Below are positions 52,218 through 61,878 of a DNA stretch of 64,000 nt, piece by piece. Both the position numbers and the translations under genes were made by a program. Location: contig JAAYNV010000043.1 of the NCBI GenBank assembly GCA_012520645.1, forward strand, positions 1 to 64,000, in the 5' to 3' direction. The stretch's first letter is position 1. Each line of letters starts with the position of its first letter. The notes under the pieces are model-generated. The model did not search any database, had not been told where the DNA came from, and saw nothing but the letters and a program-made list of their open reading frames with translations. Source of the DNA: Clostridiales bacterium (GTDB lineage Bacteria > Bacillota > Clostridia > Lachnospirales > Lachnospiraceae).

Positions 52218-52814
52218 ATGCGTTTAATAGGAATTACAGGTGGTGTGGGTGCCGGAAAATCTGAGATTTTGAATTGGCTTGAAAAGCAGTATAACTGTGT
52301 GGTGTTAAAAGCGGATGAAGCCGCGAACCGGATTAAGGAGCCGGGAGAGAGGTGTTATGACAGCCTGGTGGAGCTGCTTGGACCGGAGGTACTTTCGGAG
52401 AATGGAAAAATTGACCGTGGCAAAATGGCAGAGAGAATCTTTGGAGACAAAGAACTGCTTGTGCAGGTAAATGCCATTATCCATCCGGCAGTCAAGGAAT
52501 ATATATTGAAACAGATTCAGGAAAAAAGAGCAGAGGGATGTACGGACTACTTTTTTCTGGAAGCGGCGCTGTTAATTGAAGAAGGCTATGGAGAAATTCT
52601 GGATGAACTTTGGTACATCAGAGCGGATGAGACAGTCAGGCGCAGACGGCTTAGGGAATCCAGAGACTATAGCGATGAAAAGATAGACCGGATTTTACGG
52701 TCACAGCTTCCGGATCAGGAATTTCTGGCGAATTGTAGTTTTGTGATTGATAATAGCCATGAAATTGAGGAAGCATACAGACAGATTAAAGAGAAACTGG
52801 GGGACACACGATGA
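52218..52814 (+). CDS. coaE: Dephospho-CoA kinase
   Basis: 198 aa. P-loop GGVGAGKSEILNWL (about 6-19), LKADEAANRIKEPG with the substrate Asp, IIHPAVKEYI, and the DELWYIRADETVRRRRLRES lid region. Last step of CoA synthesis, phosphorylating dephospho-CoA. The order polA-coaE is widespread. Its stop overlaps the start of the FtsA-like gene (ATGA). Confidence 0.95.
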   Translation: MRLIGITGGVGAGKSEILNWLEKQYNCVVLKADEAANRIKEPGERCYDSLVELLGPEVLSENGKIDRGKMAERIFGDKELLVQVNAIIHPAVKEYILKQIQEKRAEGCTDYFFLEAALLIEEGYGEILDELWYIRADETVRRRRLRESRDYSDEKIDRILRSQLPDQEFLANCSFVIDNSHEIEEAYRQIKEKLGDTR

Positions 52815-55009
52815 CAAAGCAAAGTAATTTTCCTGAAAGGCTTGTATTTGGACTGGATATTGGAACAAGAAGTATTGTGGGAACGGTAGGCTTTTTGGAG
52901 AGGGACCGGTTTCAGGTTATCGCACAGCGTTCCAGAGAACATGATACCAGGTCCATGCTGGACGGACAGATTCATGATATCGGAAGGGTCAGTGAAAACA
53001 TTTCACTGGTGAAAGCAGAGCTGGAGGAGGTAATCGGAAGAAAATTATCCGATGTCTGTATTGCAGCAGCGGGAAGAGTGCTTAGGACGGTTTCCATACA
53101 TATTGAACAGGAATACGAACAGGAAAGAGAAGTGTCCAAGGAGGATATCTTTACACTGGATTCTATGGGAATCGAAAAGGCATATGACCAGTTTGCAAAA
53201 GAAAATGATACGGATTTAAGATTCTATTGTGTCGGTTATTCTGTGGTCAGATATTATTTAAATAATTATCCCATTGGAAACTTGGAAAATCATAAAGCCA
53301 AGGTAGTTGCAGCCGATCTGATCGCGACTTTTTTACCGGATGATGTCGTGGACGGTCTGAATAAGTCAGTAGAGCTTTCCGGGCTTCAGGTGGCGAATCT
53401 GACTCTGGAGCCGATTGCTGCCATTCAGGTGGCGATTCCGGAAATGTACCGTATGTTAAACATTGCGTTGGTGGATGTGGGAGCGGGGACTTCTGATATT
53501 TCAATCACAAAAGATGGAAGTATTACCGCATATGGTATGATTCCGATTGCAGGAGATGTCCTGACAGAGACAATTGCCAGACAGTGCCTGGTTGATTTTC
53601 AAACGGCAGAGCAGATGAAGAGGGATGCCTGTGAGAAGGATGTGATTGAATATAAGGACATTATGCTTCTTCCGCAGAAGATTACGAAAGAGGAATTATG
53701 TAAAATTTTAGAGCCGGTGCTTTCAGATATGACCAGGCAGGTAGCAGACAAGATTAAAGAACTGAACGGAGATAAATCGGTCAGTGCGGTGTTCGTAGTC
53801 GGAGGCGGAGGGAAGGTACCGGGGTATACCCAGATGCTTGCTAAGGAGTTGGAAATCCAGCCGGAAAGAGTGGCACTTCGTGGAGAGGAAGTCATGCAGA
53901 AGGTGGATTTTCTGGAAAAAGATGTGAAAAAGGATTCACTGCTTGTTACACCGGTTGGCATCTGCCTTACCTACTATTTGCGGGCAAATAGCTTTATTTT
54001 TGTAAACTTTAACGGAGTCAGGATTAAGCTGTATGACAATGCCAAGTTGGCAGTTGTGGATGCGGCAATGCACGTGGGATTTCCGAACGATGCCCTGTTC
54101 CCGAAGAGGGGGAAAGAACTGAATATTACAGTGGGTGGTAAAGCACGCATCATACGGGGACTGCCGGGGGAAGCGGCTGAAATTACGGTCAATGGAGAAC
54201 CGGCGGATATCAATACAGCGATCAAGGCCAATGACAGCATTGTAGTGAAAAAGTCTACAGCCGGAGAGGATGCGCATATGGAAATACGTATGCTTCCGGA
54301 GTACAATAGTGCACTTAGTGTCAATATCAATGGACAGAGGGTCGATCTTCCGAAATTTGCCACGGTAAACGGCGGGCTGCAGTCAGGCTATTATGAAATA
54401 CAGGATGGCGATGACATTCAGATGCTCAATTACTATACGGTTAAGCAGATTCTGGAATTTATGGATGTACAGATTGATAGAGATAGGTTATTATTAGTAA
54501 ATAATGTCAAGGCAGATATGGATACCAGAGTGTATGAGAATTTTTCCGTGGCATGGACCTTGTCCGAGGAACAGATCAGAGCATATGAGGAGAGCCTGCA
54601 ATATGCCGCGCAAGAGGCGGAGGACATCGAAGAAGTAAATGAAGATGAGGATTACGACGAGGCGGTTTTGAACGAGGCATCCGGAGAAGATTTTGCAGAA
54701 GCGGACATATTTTTTGAAGATGATGCCGAAGAAGCAGCAAATATAAAAGATGATGCACCGGCTGGTCATCCGGTGACGGATAAACCGGAATCTAATCATA
54801 CAGAGATTCAGGTGATTGCTAACGGAATGCCGGTTCTTATGACAGGTAAAAAGGATTATATCTTTGTTGATATTTTTGATTATATTAGTTTCGATCTTTC
54901 AACACCACATGGCAGTGGGGTTGAGACCAAACTGAATGGTCAGTATGCGCAGTATATGGATCTGCTGAAATCCGGGGATGTACTGGAAATATATTGGAAA
55001 CAGGATTAG
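52811..55009 (+). CDS. Large FtsA-like actin-family protein
   Basis: 732 aa. The N-terminal 400 residues are an FtsA/PilM-type actin fold: phosphate 1 VFGLDIGTRSIVG, SHS2-like inserted domain (SLVKAELEEVIGRKLSDVCI), phosphate 2 ALVDVGAGTSDISI and adenosine motif VFVVGGGGKVPGY. About 330 further residues are not in FtsA: beta-rich segments (ELNITVGGKARIIRGLPGEA), a ubiquitin-like or polysaccharide-binding look, then an acidic stretch (about 605-660). It lacks the usual C-terminal amphipathic helix of FtsA. Related proteins are annotated as cell-division FtsA-domain proteins in Clostridia; the actual role is unknown. Overlaps coaE. Confidence 0.75.
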   Translation: MTKQSNFPERLVFGLDIGTRSIVGTVGFLERDRFQVIAQRSREHDTRSMLDGQIHDIGRVSENISLVKAELEEVIGRKLSDVCIAAAGRVLRTVSIHIEQEYEQEREVSKEDIFTLDSMGIEKAYDQFAKENDTDLRFYCVGYSVVRYYLNNYPIGNLENHKAKVVAADLIATFLPDDVVDGLNKSVELSGLQVANLTLEPIAAIQVAIPEMYRMLNIALVDVGAGTSDISITKDGSITAYGMIPIAGDVLTETIARQCLVDFQTAEQMKRDACEKDVIEYKDIMLLPQKITKEELCKILEPVLSDMTRQVADKIKELNGDKSVSAVFVVGGGGKVPGYTQMLAKELEIQPERVALRGEEVMQKVDFLEKDVKKDSLLVTPVGICLTYYLRANSFIFVNFNGVRIKLYDNAKLAVVDAAMHVGFPNDALFPKRGKELNITVGGKARIIRGLPGEAAEITVNGEPADINTAIKANDSIVVKKSTAGEDAHMEIRMLPEYNSALSVNINGQRVDLPKFATVNGGLQSGYYEIQDGDDIQMLNYYTVKQILEFMDVQIDRDRLLLVNNVKADMDTRVYENFSVAWTLSEEQIRAYEESLQYAAQEAEDIEEVNEDEDYDEAVLNEASGEDFAEADIFFEDDAEEAANIKDDAPAGHPVTDKPESNHTEIQVIANGMPVLMTGKKDYIFVDIFDYISFDLSTPHGSGVETKLNGQYAQYMDLLKSGDVLEIYWKQD

Positions 55010-55041
55010 AGGAAAGAAATAGAAAGGAGTACGGGAGAAAC

Positions 55042-55839
55042 ATGAGAATGTGCAGTATTGCCAGCGGAAGCAGCGGCAACTGTATTTATGTCGGCTCTGA
55101 CACTACCCATCTCTTAATTGATACCGGAATCAGCGGAAAAAGAGTAGAGCAGGGGCTTAAGACACTGGGAATTTCAGGAAGTGATCTGGACGGAATACTG
55201 GTCACACATGAGCATGCGGATCACATCAGTGGATTGGGAGTCATGGCAAGGAAATTCGGAATTCCGATTTATACTACGCCCGGTACAAGGGAGGCAATCT
55301 GGCGGGCAAAATCCATCGGGGAGATTGACAACGATCTGTTTAATGATGTGTTCCCGGATGAGTCGTTTCAGATCAAAGATATATCCATCTATCCAATTCA
55401 GACCTCGCATGATGCGGCGCAGCCTGTGGCATATCGTTTGCAGAGTGAAAAGAAAAGCGTAGCGGTCATGACGGATCTGGGTGTGTATACGGATTATACG
55501 GTGGAGTGTTTAAAAGGTCTGGATGCGCTTTTAATAGAAGCAAATCATGATGTCAATATGCTTCAGGTCGGACCTTATCCCTATTATCTGAAGCAGAGAA
55601 TACTGGGTAACAGAGGGCATTTATCCAATGAAAGCTGCGGCAGACTGCTTTCCAGACTGCTGCATGATAAACTAAAGGCAGTCGTGCTTGGACATTTGAG
55701 CAAAGAGAACAATCTGGAAGAGTTAGCTTATGAGACCGTGCGGGTTGAAATTACCATGGCAGACAATCCTTACAAAGGGGATGATTTCCCAATCCGTGTG
55801 GCAGCAAGAAGTGAAGTGTCCGAGCCTATATTGATATAA
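55042..55839 (+). CDS. Metallo-beta-lactamase fold hydrolase (YycJ/WalJ family)
   Basis: 265 aa from ATG 55042, after AAAGGAG and GGGAG; the frame is open to 54994 inside the previous gene. The metal motif THEHADHISGLG is intact (HxHxDH), with LLIEANHDVNMLQVGPYPY and VVLGHLSKENNLEELA carrying later ligands. The N-terminal CSIASGSSGNCIYVGSD is the YycJ hallmark. YycJ-type enzymes are linked to DNA repair/exonuclease activity and often lie near walRK; walRK is not here. Confidence 0.88.
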   Translation: MRMCSIASGSSGNCIYVGSDTTHLLIDTGISGKRVEQGLKTLGISGSDLDGILVTHEHADHISGLGVMARKFGIPIYTTPGTREAIWRAKSIGEIDNDLFNDVFPDESFQIKDISIYPIQTSHDAAQPVAYRLQSEKKSVAVMTDLGVYTDYTVECLKGLDALLIEANHDVNMLQVGPYPYYLKQRILGNRGHLSNESCGRLLSRLLHDKLKAVVLGHLSKENNLEELAYETVRVEITMADNPYKGDDFPIRVAARSEVSEPILI

Positions 55840-55882
55840 GTGTAACGATAGGAAAAGAAAAGGAATATGAGGAGGAACCATC

Positions 55883-56155
55883 ATGAAAAGAACCATTATT
55901 ACAGTAGTAGGAAAAGATACAGTAGGTATTATTGCAAAGGTATGTACCTATCTGGCAGATAATAAGATTAATATTCTGGATATTTCCCAGACGATCGTAC
56001 AGGGATTTTTTAATATGATGATGATCGTGGATACGAATGATGCAGAGAAATCTTTTGGAGACATTGCAGATGAACTGACTGCACTCGGTGAGGAAATCGG
56101 TGTAATCATCAAGTGTCAGAGAGAAGACATTTTCAGTAAGATGCACCGCATTTAA
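55883..56155 (+). CDS. ACT domain protein (UPF0237)
   Basis: 90 aa, one ACT domain (IITVVGKDTVGIIAKVCTYL, then NKINILDISQTIVQGFFNMM). It is a small ligand-binding regulator, family UPF0237, that usually sits directly before UPF0210, as here (22 bp). The ligand, perhaps an amino acid, is unknown. RBS GGAGG. Confidence 0.92.
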   Translation: MKRTIITVVGKDTVGIIAKVCTYLADNKINILDISQTIVQGFFNMMMIVDTNDAEKSFGDIADELTALGEEIGVIIKCQREDIFSKMHRI

Positions 56156-56177
56156 GAATGGATAAAGGAGACTTGTG

Positions 56178-57542
56178 ATGATCAACATATTTGAAGTAAC
56201 AGAGACGAATAAAATGATTGAGAAGGAAAATCTGGATGTTCGTACCATTACACTGGGTATCAGCCTGTTGGATTGTATTGATTCCGATTTGAAAAAACTC
56301 AATGATAATATTTACAATAAAATTACAACCGTTGCGAAGGACCTCGTTCAAACAGGGGCTGAAATCGAGAAGGAATTCGGAATTCCGATTGTCAATAAAA
56401 GGATTTCCGTGACACCGATTGCACTGGTGGGCGGTGCAGCCTGCAAGACTTCGGAAGATTTTGCAACAATCGCAGAGACACTGGACAAGGCGGCTAAACA
56501 GGTAGGTGTGAATCTGATCGGAGGTTATTCGGCACTGGTATCCAAAGGAATGACAAAGGCAGATGAATTGTTGATTCGTTCTATTCCGCAGGCACTTTCT
56601 ACAACCGAGCGTGTGTGCAGCTCCGTCAATCTGGGTTCCTCTAAAATCGGTATCAATATGGATGCTGTGAGACTAATGGGGGAGATAATTTTACAGACGG
56701 CAGAGGCAACAAAGGAAAATGATTCGCTTGGCTGTATGAAGCTCGTCGTATTTTGCAATGCACCGGATGATAACCCGTTTATGGCGGGCGCTTTCCACGG
56801 GGTGACCGAGGCGGATGCCGTAATCAATGTAGGGGTCAGCGGACCGGGGGTTGTAAAAACTGCACTGGAAAAGGTGCGAGGCGAGAATTTTGAAGTATTG
56901 TGTGAGACGATTAAGAAAACCGCATTTAAGGTAACACGTGTAGGGCAGCTTGTTGCACAGGAAGCTTCTAAGAAGCTTGGAATTCCGTTTGGGATTGTGG
57001 ATCTGTCGCTGGCGCCGACACCGGCAATCGGAGACAGTGTAGCGGATATTCTCTGCGAGATCGGTCTGGAATATGCCGGTGCGCCGGGGACGACAGCGGC
57101 ACTTGCCCTGTTAAATGATCAGGTGAAAAAAGGCGGTGTTATGGCATCCTCTTATGTTGGTGGATTGAGCGGGGCTTTTATTCCGGTCAGTGAGGATCAG
57201 GGTATGATCGATGCCGTGACTGCCGGAGCGCTTACAATCGAAAAGCTGGAAGCTATGACCTGCGTCTGTTCCGTCGGACTGGACATGCTTGCAATTCCGG
57301 GAGATACGAAGGCATCCACCATTTCCGGCATCATTGCCGATGAAATGGCAATCGGAATGGTCAATCAGAAGACAACAGCGGTACGTGTCATTCCGGCAAT
57401 CGGAAAGGGAGTCGGAGAAAAGGTGGAGTTTGGCGGACTGTTCGGTTATGCACCGATCATGCCGGTCAATCCGTATTCCTGCGAGGCGTTTGTGAACAGG
57501 GGAGGACGTATTCCGGCTCCGATTCACAGCTTTAAGAACTAA
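56178..57542 (+). CDS. UPF0210/PFL-like (DUF711) family protein
   Basis: 454 aa from ATG 56178 (AAAGGAG 7 bp upstream; GTG 56175 is too close). Features: [37 protein letters not shown] and [20 protein letters not shown], the conserved stretches of DUF711. The fold is related to pyruvate formate-lyase-like glycyl radical proteins, but no glycyl-radical loop is seen. The biochemical role is unknown. The ACT-UPF0210 pair is conserved across Firmicutes and archaea. Confidence 0.92.
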   Translation: MINIFEVTETNKMIEKENLDVRTITLGISLLDCIDSDLKKLNDNIYNKITTVAKDLVQTGAEIEKEFGIPIVNKRISVTPIALVGGAACKTSEDFATIAETLDKAAKQVGVNLIGGYSALVSKGMTKADELLIRSIPQALSTTERVCSSVNLGSSKIGINMDAVRLMGEIILQTAEATKENDSLGCMKLVVFCNAPDDNPFMAGAFHGVTEADAVINVGVSGPGVVKTALEKVRGENFEVLCETIKKTAFKVTRVGQLVAQEASKKLGIPFGIVDLSLAPTPAIGDSVADILCEIGLEYAGAPGTTAALALLNDQVKKGGVMASSYVGGLSGAFIPVSEDQGMIDAVTAGALTIEKLEAMTCVCSVGLDMLAIPGDTKASTISGIIADEMAIGMVNQKTTAVRVIPAIGKGVGEKVEFGGLFGYAPIMPVNPYSCEAFVNRGGRIPAPIHSFKN

Positions 57543-57581
57543 GAAGCGCTGAAGGGGAAATCACAATCGGGAGGGTTATAA

Positions 57582-59345
57582 ATGGATTTTAATGCAGTCT
57601 ATCATAGAGGAAATGATAATTATTGTTATCCGCTGGATGAGAAGCGGCTTATTATCAATATCAAGACTGGATATGATGTGCGGTATGTGAATATTGTGCA
57701 GGGGGATCCGTTTTCCGCGGGAATTTTAGGAGGCGGTGAGTCCTTTGAAGGAACAGCAATTAATATTCCGTTTTCCAAACGGCTGAAAAATCAGGTCTGG
57801 TGGACGACAACAATAGAACCGCCATTTAAGCGGCTGAAATATTATTTTGAACTGATTACAGACACGGAAAAATGGTATTACTTTGAGGATGGTTTTGTCA
57901 GTGAAGAGCAGATGAATCTGGAGGGACGAAGCAGACAGTGCTTTGTATTTCCATGGATGAATCTGGCGGATATTCCGGTTACGCCGTCCTGGGTGAATGA
58001 GACAGTCTGGTATCAGATTTTCCCGGAACGGTTCTGTAATGGGGATGCTTCCATCAATCCGCCGGGGACACTGCCCTGGCGGGAAGAGGGAAGCGTTCGT
58101 AATGAAGAGTTTTTCGGCGGGGACCTGCAGGGAATTTTGAATAAGCTGGATTATTTGGAGAATCTTGGAATTAACGGCATTTATCTGACGCCGATCAATG
58201 AGTCGCCGAGTTCACATAAATATGATACGACGGATTATATGCGCATTGATCCGCATTTTGGTTCCGAAGAGACCTTTATGCGTCTGGTAGAGGAAGCCCA
58301 TGCAAGAGGCATCCGTATTATGCTGGATGGTGTATTCAATCACTGCGGAGAATTTTTTGCACCATGGCAGGATGTCCTGAAAAAAGGACCGGAATCAGAG
58401 TATTATGACTGGTTTATGATCAATGAATGGCCGCTTTCGTTTGAAGAAGGAGCATCCAGAAAAGGGCAGTTTTATACCTTTGCATTTTATGACAATATGC
58501 CGAAGCTAAACACCAATCATGAAAAGGTAAGGGAGTATCTGCTTGGAGTCTGTGAAACGTGGGTGCGTAAGTACGGAGTGGACGGTATCCGTCTGGATGT
58601 GGCAAATGAGGTATCCCATCTGTTCTGCAAAGAGTTAAGAAGAAGGATGAAGGCGATCAATCCGGATATTTATATTCTGGGTGAAATCTGGCACGATGCG
58701 ATGCCGTGGCTGCGCGGGGATGAATTTGATGCGGTTATGAATTATCCGTTAGGGGAGAGTATCAAAGACTTCTGGATTGATAAAAGCCTGACTAATTCTG
58801 ATTTTGAATATACAATCAACCGCTGCTATACAGGATACATGCAGCAGACAAACGACGTATTGTTTAATCTGTTGGATTCCCATGATACGAAGAGACTACG
58901 CTCCGGTGTGAAGAGTCTGGACGAATACTTCCAGCAGATTGCGGTATTGTTCACAATGCCGGGAAGTCCCTGTATCTATTATGGAACGGAAATCGCAATG
59001 GAGGGTGGTCATGACCCGGACTGCAGACGTTGTATGCCGTGGAAGGGCATTGAAGATGGGCGGTATGATGACCGCATCGCATTGATGAAGGAACTGATTG
59101 CCCTTCGCAAGAAAGAACCGCTTTTGCGTGACCGTAACTTCCATTTCCCGGATCGATTTGAAAACCCCAGAGTGATTGATTTCCAGAAGGTAGGGTGGTC
59201 GGATAACTATATCGAAGTTATTCTGAACTGTTCCGATGAGGATGTATATGTGGAACAGGAAGGGGAAATCCTGTTTGAAAGACACTATATGGACGACCAG
59301 CTGTTGCGAAGCGGTATTCTGATTCGCAGAATTATAAAGCAGTAA
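57582..59345 (+). CDS. Neopullulanase/cyclomaltodextrinase-type alpha-amylase family enzyme (GH13)
   Basis: 587 aa, no signal peptide, so cytosolic. An N-terminal CBM34-like beta domain (about 1-125) is followed by the GH13 barrel: region I DGVFNHCGEF, region II GIRLDVANEV with nucleophile D339, region III GEIWHD with acid E368 and region IV NLLDSHDTK with D435. The VWYQIFPERFCNGD segment and the CBM34 point to the neopullulanase/maltogenic amylase/cyclomaltodextrinase subfamily, which cleaves short maltodextrins or pullulan fragments taken up by the cell. Convergent with the next gene. Confidence 0.93.
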   Translation: MDFNAVYHRGNDNYCYPLDEKRLIINIKTGYDVRYVNIVQGDPFSAGILGGGESFEGTAINIPFSKRLKNQVWWTTTIEPPFKRLKYYFELITDTEKWYYFEDGFVSEEQMNLEGRSRQCFVFPWMNLADIPVTPSWVNETVWYQIFPERFCNGDASINPPGTLPWREEGSVRNEEFFGGDLQGILNKLDYLENLGINGIYLTPINESPSSHKYDTTDYMRIDPHFGSEETFMRLVEEAHARGIRIMLDGVFNHCGEFFAPWQDVLKKGPESEYYDWFMINEWPLSFEEGASRKGQFYTFAFYDNMPKLNTNHEKVREYLLGVCETWVRKYGVDGIRLDVANEVSHLFCKELRRRMKAINPDIYILGEIWHDAMPWLRGDEFDAVMNYPLGESIKDFWIDKSLTNSDFEYTINRCYTGYMQQTNDVLFNLLDSHDTKRLRSGVKSLDEYFQQIAVLFTMPGSPCIYYGTEIAMEGGHDPDCRRCMPWKGIEDGRYDDRIALMKELIALRKKEPLLRDRNFHFPDRFENPRVIDFQKVGWSDNYIEVILNCSDEDVYVEQEGEILFERHYMDDQLLRSGILIRRIIKQ

Positions 59346-59360
59346 GGAGAGGGATTCTTA

Positions 59361-60605
59361 TTATGGAATCATGAGTATTTCCTTGCTAAATTCATTTTTT
59401 ACCGGTATGCTGTATTTGTCGGTCAGAATCGTTTCATAAAGGTGGGCGGCACGGATATCATCCAACAGCATCCGATATGCTTTTTCACTCAGAAGGGAAG
59501 AGGCATCTGCCAGTTTGGAAATAAGCGGTATAGAACTGTGCTGCTTTATCTCATGTAAAAGCGGTACGGCAGTTTTCCGAAAGCCCAGAATACGTGCATA
59601 AGGTACATAATCCAGAGCAATATATTCGGACAGAGAGGTTTTCTTTATGTCCAATAAAATATGCAGCAGACAGCGGCTGATGCGTGTATAGGTCATTTCC
59701 CTGGTTTTTATGAGATTACAGAACTGGGGAAATGACAGGTATTCGGGCAGTTTTCGCAGGATGCGGTCTGACAGCTCTGATGAGACATCCACATAATCGG
59801 TAAAGCCTTTGGCAGTTTCGGATAAAAGTTTGTAGTGAAGGAGATGAGAGAGGTCTGTTTCAAAAACAGGACCTCTCTTTTTCCAATGTTCCGACAAAAC
59901 TGAAAGAGCAGAGTCCGGCATGTGTCCGTCACAAGAGGACAGATTGTCATCTTCAAAAAGAGCTGTGCGCAGGGCAAGGGCAGAGCTGTGTCTGCCGTTT
60001 GTGGTAAGAAAAGAGGCATGGTAGTCCGCCCCATTTCGTTTTATCGTAACCGGTTCAATCGAACTTGTCCGGGACAGGAGGGCACGGCAGTATTCGATTC
60101 CAAGAATATTATTGGGGGAGGCGAGCAGTGATTCAAAACCGTCTGATTCCGGGAAACAGGCAGACAGGGCAAGACTGCGTGCCTGAGGATAGGTCAGGCC
60201 TTCCCGGAGCTTCTTTTTTAACACAGACTGGTAGAGGGGAGGTTCTGCCTGCAGAATTTTGGCAATCGCCATCAGGTCCTGTATGTTTCCAACTTCTGAG
60301 CCAAAACCAATGTAGTTGATGATGCCAAGCTTATCAAACAGAGCAACGGCCCCTTTGGAGAAATATTCTGCGCTGCCGCAGGAATAGTAAAGAGGCAGTT
60401 CGAGTACCAGATCGGCGCCGTTTAGAAGTGCCATGTGTGCACGCTCATGTTTGGGAAAGAGGGCGGGTGTTCCACGCTGGGTGAAATTGCCGCTCATAAC
60501 GATTACGGTGTAATCAGCTCCGGTCTTTTTCTTTAAGGTCTCCAGATGATATTTATGTCCGTTGTGAAATGGGTTATATTCTGCAATAATTCCGTTTACA
60601 CGCAT
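59361..60605 (-). CDS. tmcAL: tRNA(Met) cytidine acetate ligase TmcAL (YlbM/UPF0348)
   Basis: 414 aa. The nucleotidyltransferase HIGH-like site is near the N terminus (GIIAEYNPFHNGHKYHLETL), followed by VIVMSGNFTQRGTPALFPKH and NGADLVLELPLYYSCGSAEY. It activates acetate with ATP and makes N4-acetylcytidine at the wobble base of elongator tRNA-Met. RBS AGGAGGT directly upstream on the minus strand. The only clear minus-strand gene, divergent from pta, which produces acetyl-phosphate/acetate. Confidence 0.94.
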   Translation of the reverse strand: MRVNGIIAEYNPFHNGHKYHLETLKKKTGADYTVIVMSGNFTQRGTPALFPKHERAHMALLNGADLVLELPLYYSCGSAEYFSKGAVALFDKLGIINYIGFGSEVGNIQDLMAIAKILQAEPPLYQSVLKKKLREGLTYPQARSLALSACFPESDGFESLLASPNNILGIEYCRALLSRTSSIEPVTIKRNGADYHASFLTTNGRHSSALALRTALFEDDNLSSCDGHMPDSALSVLSEHWKKRGPVFETDLSHLLHYKLLSETAKGFTDYVDVSSELSDRILRKLPEYLSFPQFCNLIKTREMTYTRISRCLLHILLDIKKTSLSEYIALDYVPYARILGFRKTAVPLLHEIKQHSSIPLISKLADASSLLSEKAYRMLLDDIRAAHLYETILTDKYSIPVKNEFSKEILMIP

Positions 60606-60632
60606 TGAGATACCTCCTGTTTTGATAAATTA

Positions 60633-60661
60633 AGAATACTGTAAAAGTTCTTCCGAAGCAA
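60633..60661 (-). promoter_or_regulatory. Promoter of tmcAL (minus strand)
   Basis: On the minus strand TTGCTT (60661-60656), 17-bp spacer, TATTCT (60638-60633), about 30 bp before the start. Confidence 0.55.
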
Positions 60662-60740
60662 GCCGTCATTTTGTTAAAAAAATAACGTTTCAAATGTTTG
60701 AATTGTGTTCGATTTTATACAATTTTGACCCTTTTTTTCC

Positions 60741-60769
60741 TTGTATACAATTTCCAAATCCAGTATAAT
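60741..60769 (+). promoter_or_regulatory. Promoter of pta-ackA
   Basis: TTGTAT (60741-60746), 17-bp spacer, perfect TATAAT (60764-60769), about 57 bp before pta. Confidence 0.75.
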
Positions 60770-60826
60770 TATTCCATAAAAGTGAACGGAAAGCGGAGAA
60801 GATAAAGCGTTCGAAAGGAGAAGAAA

Positions 60827-61828
60827 ATGTCATACATTGATGGAATCAAGGAAAGAGCAAGGCAGGATAAAAGAACGATTGTTCTTCCGGAGACAAATGA
60901 TAAGAGGACACTGATTGCAGCGTCCCACATTATTGAAGAGGACATTGCCAATATTATTATGGTCGGAAATGAAGAGAAGATCATGGACGGTGCTAGATGG
61001 CTTGAGGTAGAGTTAGATGGAGTAAGGGTGGTCGACCCGTCCACCTCGCCAAAGCTGGATGAATATGTGGAACTATTGTATGAAACCAGAAAAGCGAAGG
61101 GTATGACGTTGGAAAGAGCAAGGGAAATCCTGCTGACGGATTATCTGACTTTTGGTGTGGTCATGGTAAAGGCAAATGATGCGGATGGTATGGTGGCAGG
61201 AGCATGCCATGCGACGGCAGATACATTAAGACCTGCCCTGCAGATCTTAAAAACAGCTCCGGGCACAAAACTTGTATCCGGCTTTTTTATTCTGGATGTT
61301 CCCAACTGCGAATTCGGAGAGAACGGTACCTTTCTTTTTGCAGACTGCGGACTGAATCAGGATCCTACGGCAGAAGAACTGGCAGCGATTGCAGATACGA
61401 GTGCCAAGAGTTTTAAGACATTAGTCGGTGCAAAGCCGATCATTGCAATGCTGTCTCATTCCACAAAGGGCAGTGCCAAGCATCCGCTTGTTGATAAGGT
61501 AGTACAGGCAGTGGAAATTGCCCATGAGCAGTATCCGGGACTGATGTTAGACGGAGAACTTCAGACGGATGCCGCTTTGGTTCCGCAGGTTGCAAAATCC
61601 AAGGCACCCGGAAGTGAGGTCGCAGGTAAGGCAAATGTGCTGATCTTCCCGAATCTGGATTGCGGAAATATCGGCTATAAGCTGGTACAGAGGCTTGCAA
61701 GGGCAGAGGCCTACGGACCGATGCTGCAGGGGATTGCAAAGCCGGTTAACGACCTTTCCAGAGGATGTACATGGGAGGATATTGTAGGTGTGGTTGCACT
61801 GACTGCGGTACAGGCACAGCTTGTATAA
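60827..61828 (+). CDS. pta: Phosphate acetyltransferase
   Basis: 333 aa, short single-domain form (PTA_PTB). Features: IVLPETNDKRTLIAASHIIE, VMVKANDADGMVAGACHATA, VPNCEFGENGTFLFADCG and NVLIFPNLDCGNIGYKLVQR. It interconverts acetyl-CoA and acetyl-phosphate. RBS AAAGGAG. ackA follows after 50 bp; together they give acetate and ATP. Confidence 0.97.
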   Translation: MSYIDGIKERARQDKRTIVLPETNDKRTLIAASHIIEEDIANIIMVGNEEKIMDGARWLEVELDGVRVVDPSTSPKLDEYVELLYETRKAKGMTLERAREILLTDYLTFGVVMVKANDADGMVAGACHATADTLRPALQILKTAPGTKLVSGFFILDVPNCEFGENGTFLFADCGLNQDPTAEELAAIADTSAKSFKTLVGAKPIIAMLSHSTKGSAKHPLVDKVVQAVEIAHEQYPGLMLDGELQTDAALVPQVAKSKAPGSEVAGKANVLIFPNLDCGNIGYKLVQRLARAEAYGPMLQGIAKPVNDLSRGCTWEDIVGVVALTAVQAQLV

Positions 61829-61878
61829 GATGGATTTGAAAACAGCGCAAGGATATAGACAGAAAGGTATGGTAAGAA

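Noticed and set aside
59346-59360. Bidirectional terminator between the amylase and tmcAL
   Set aside because: The gap is 15 bp; only a 5-bp GATTC/GAATC pairing without a stable stem is present.
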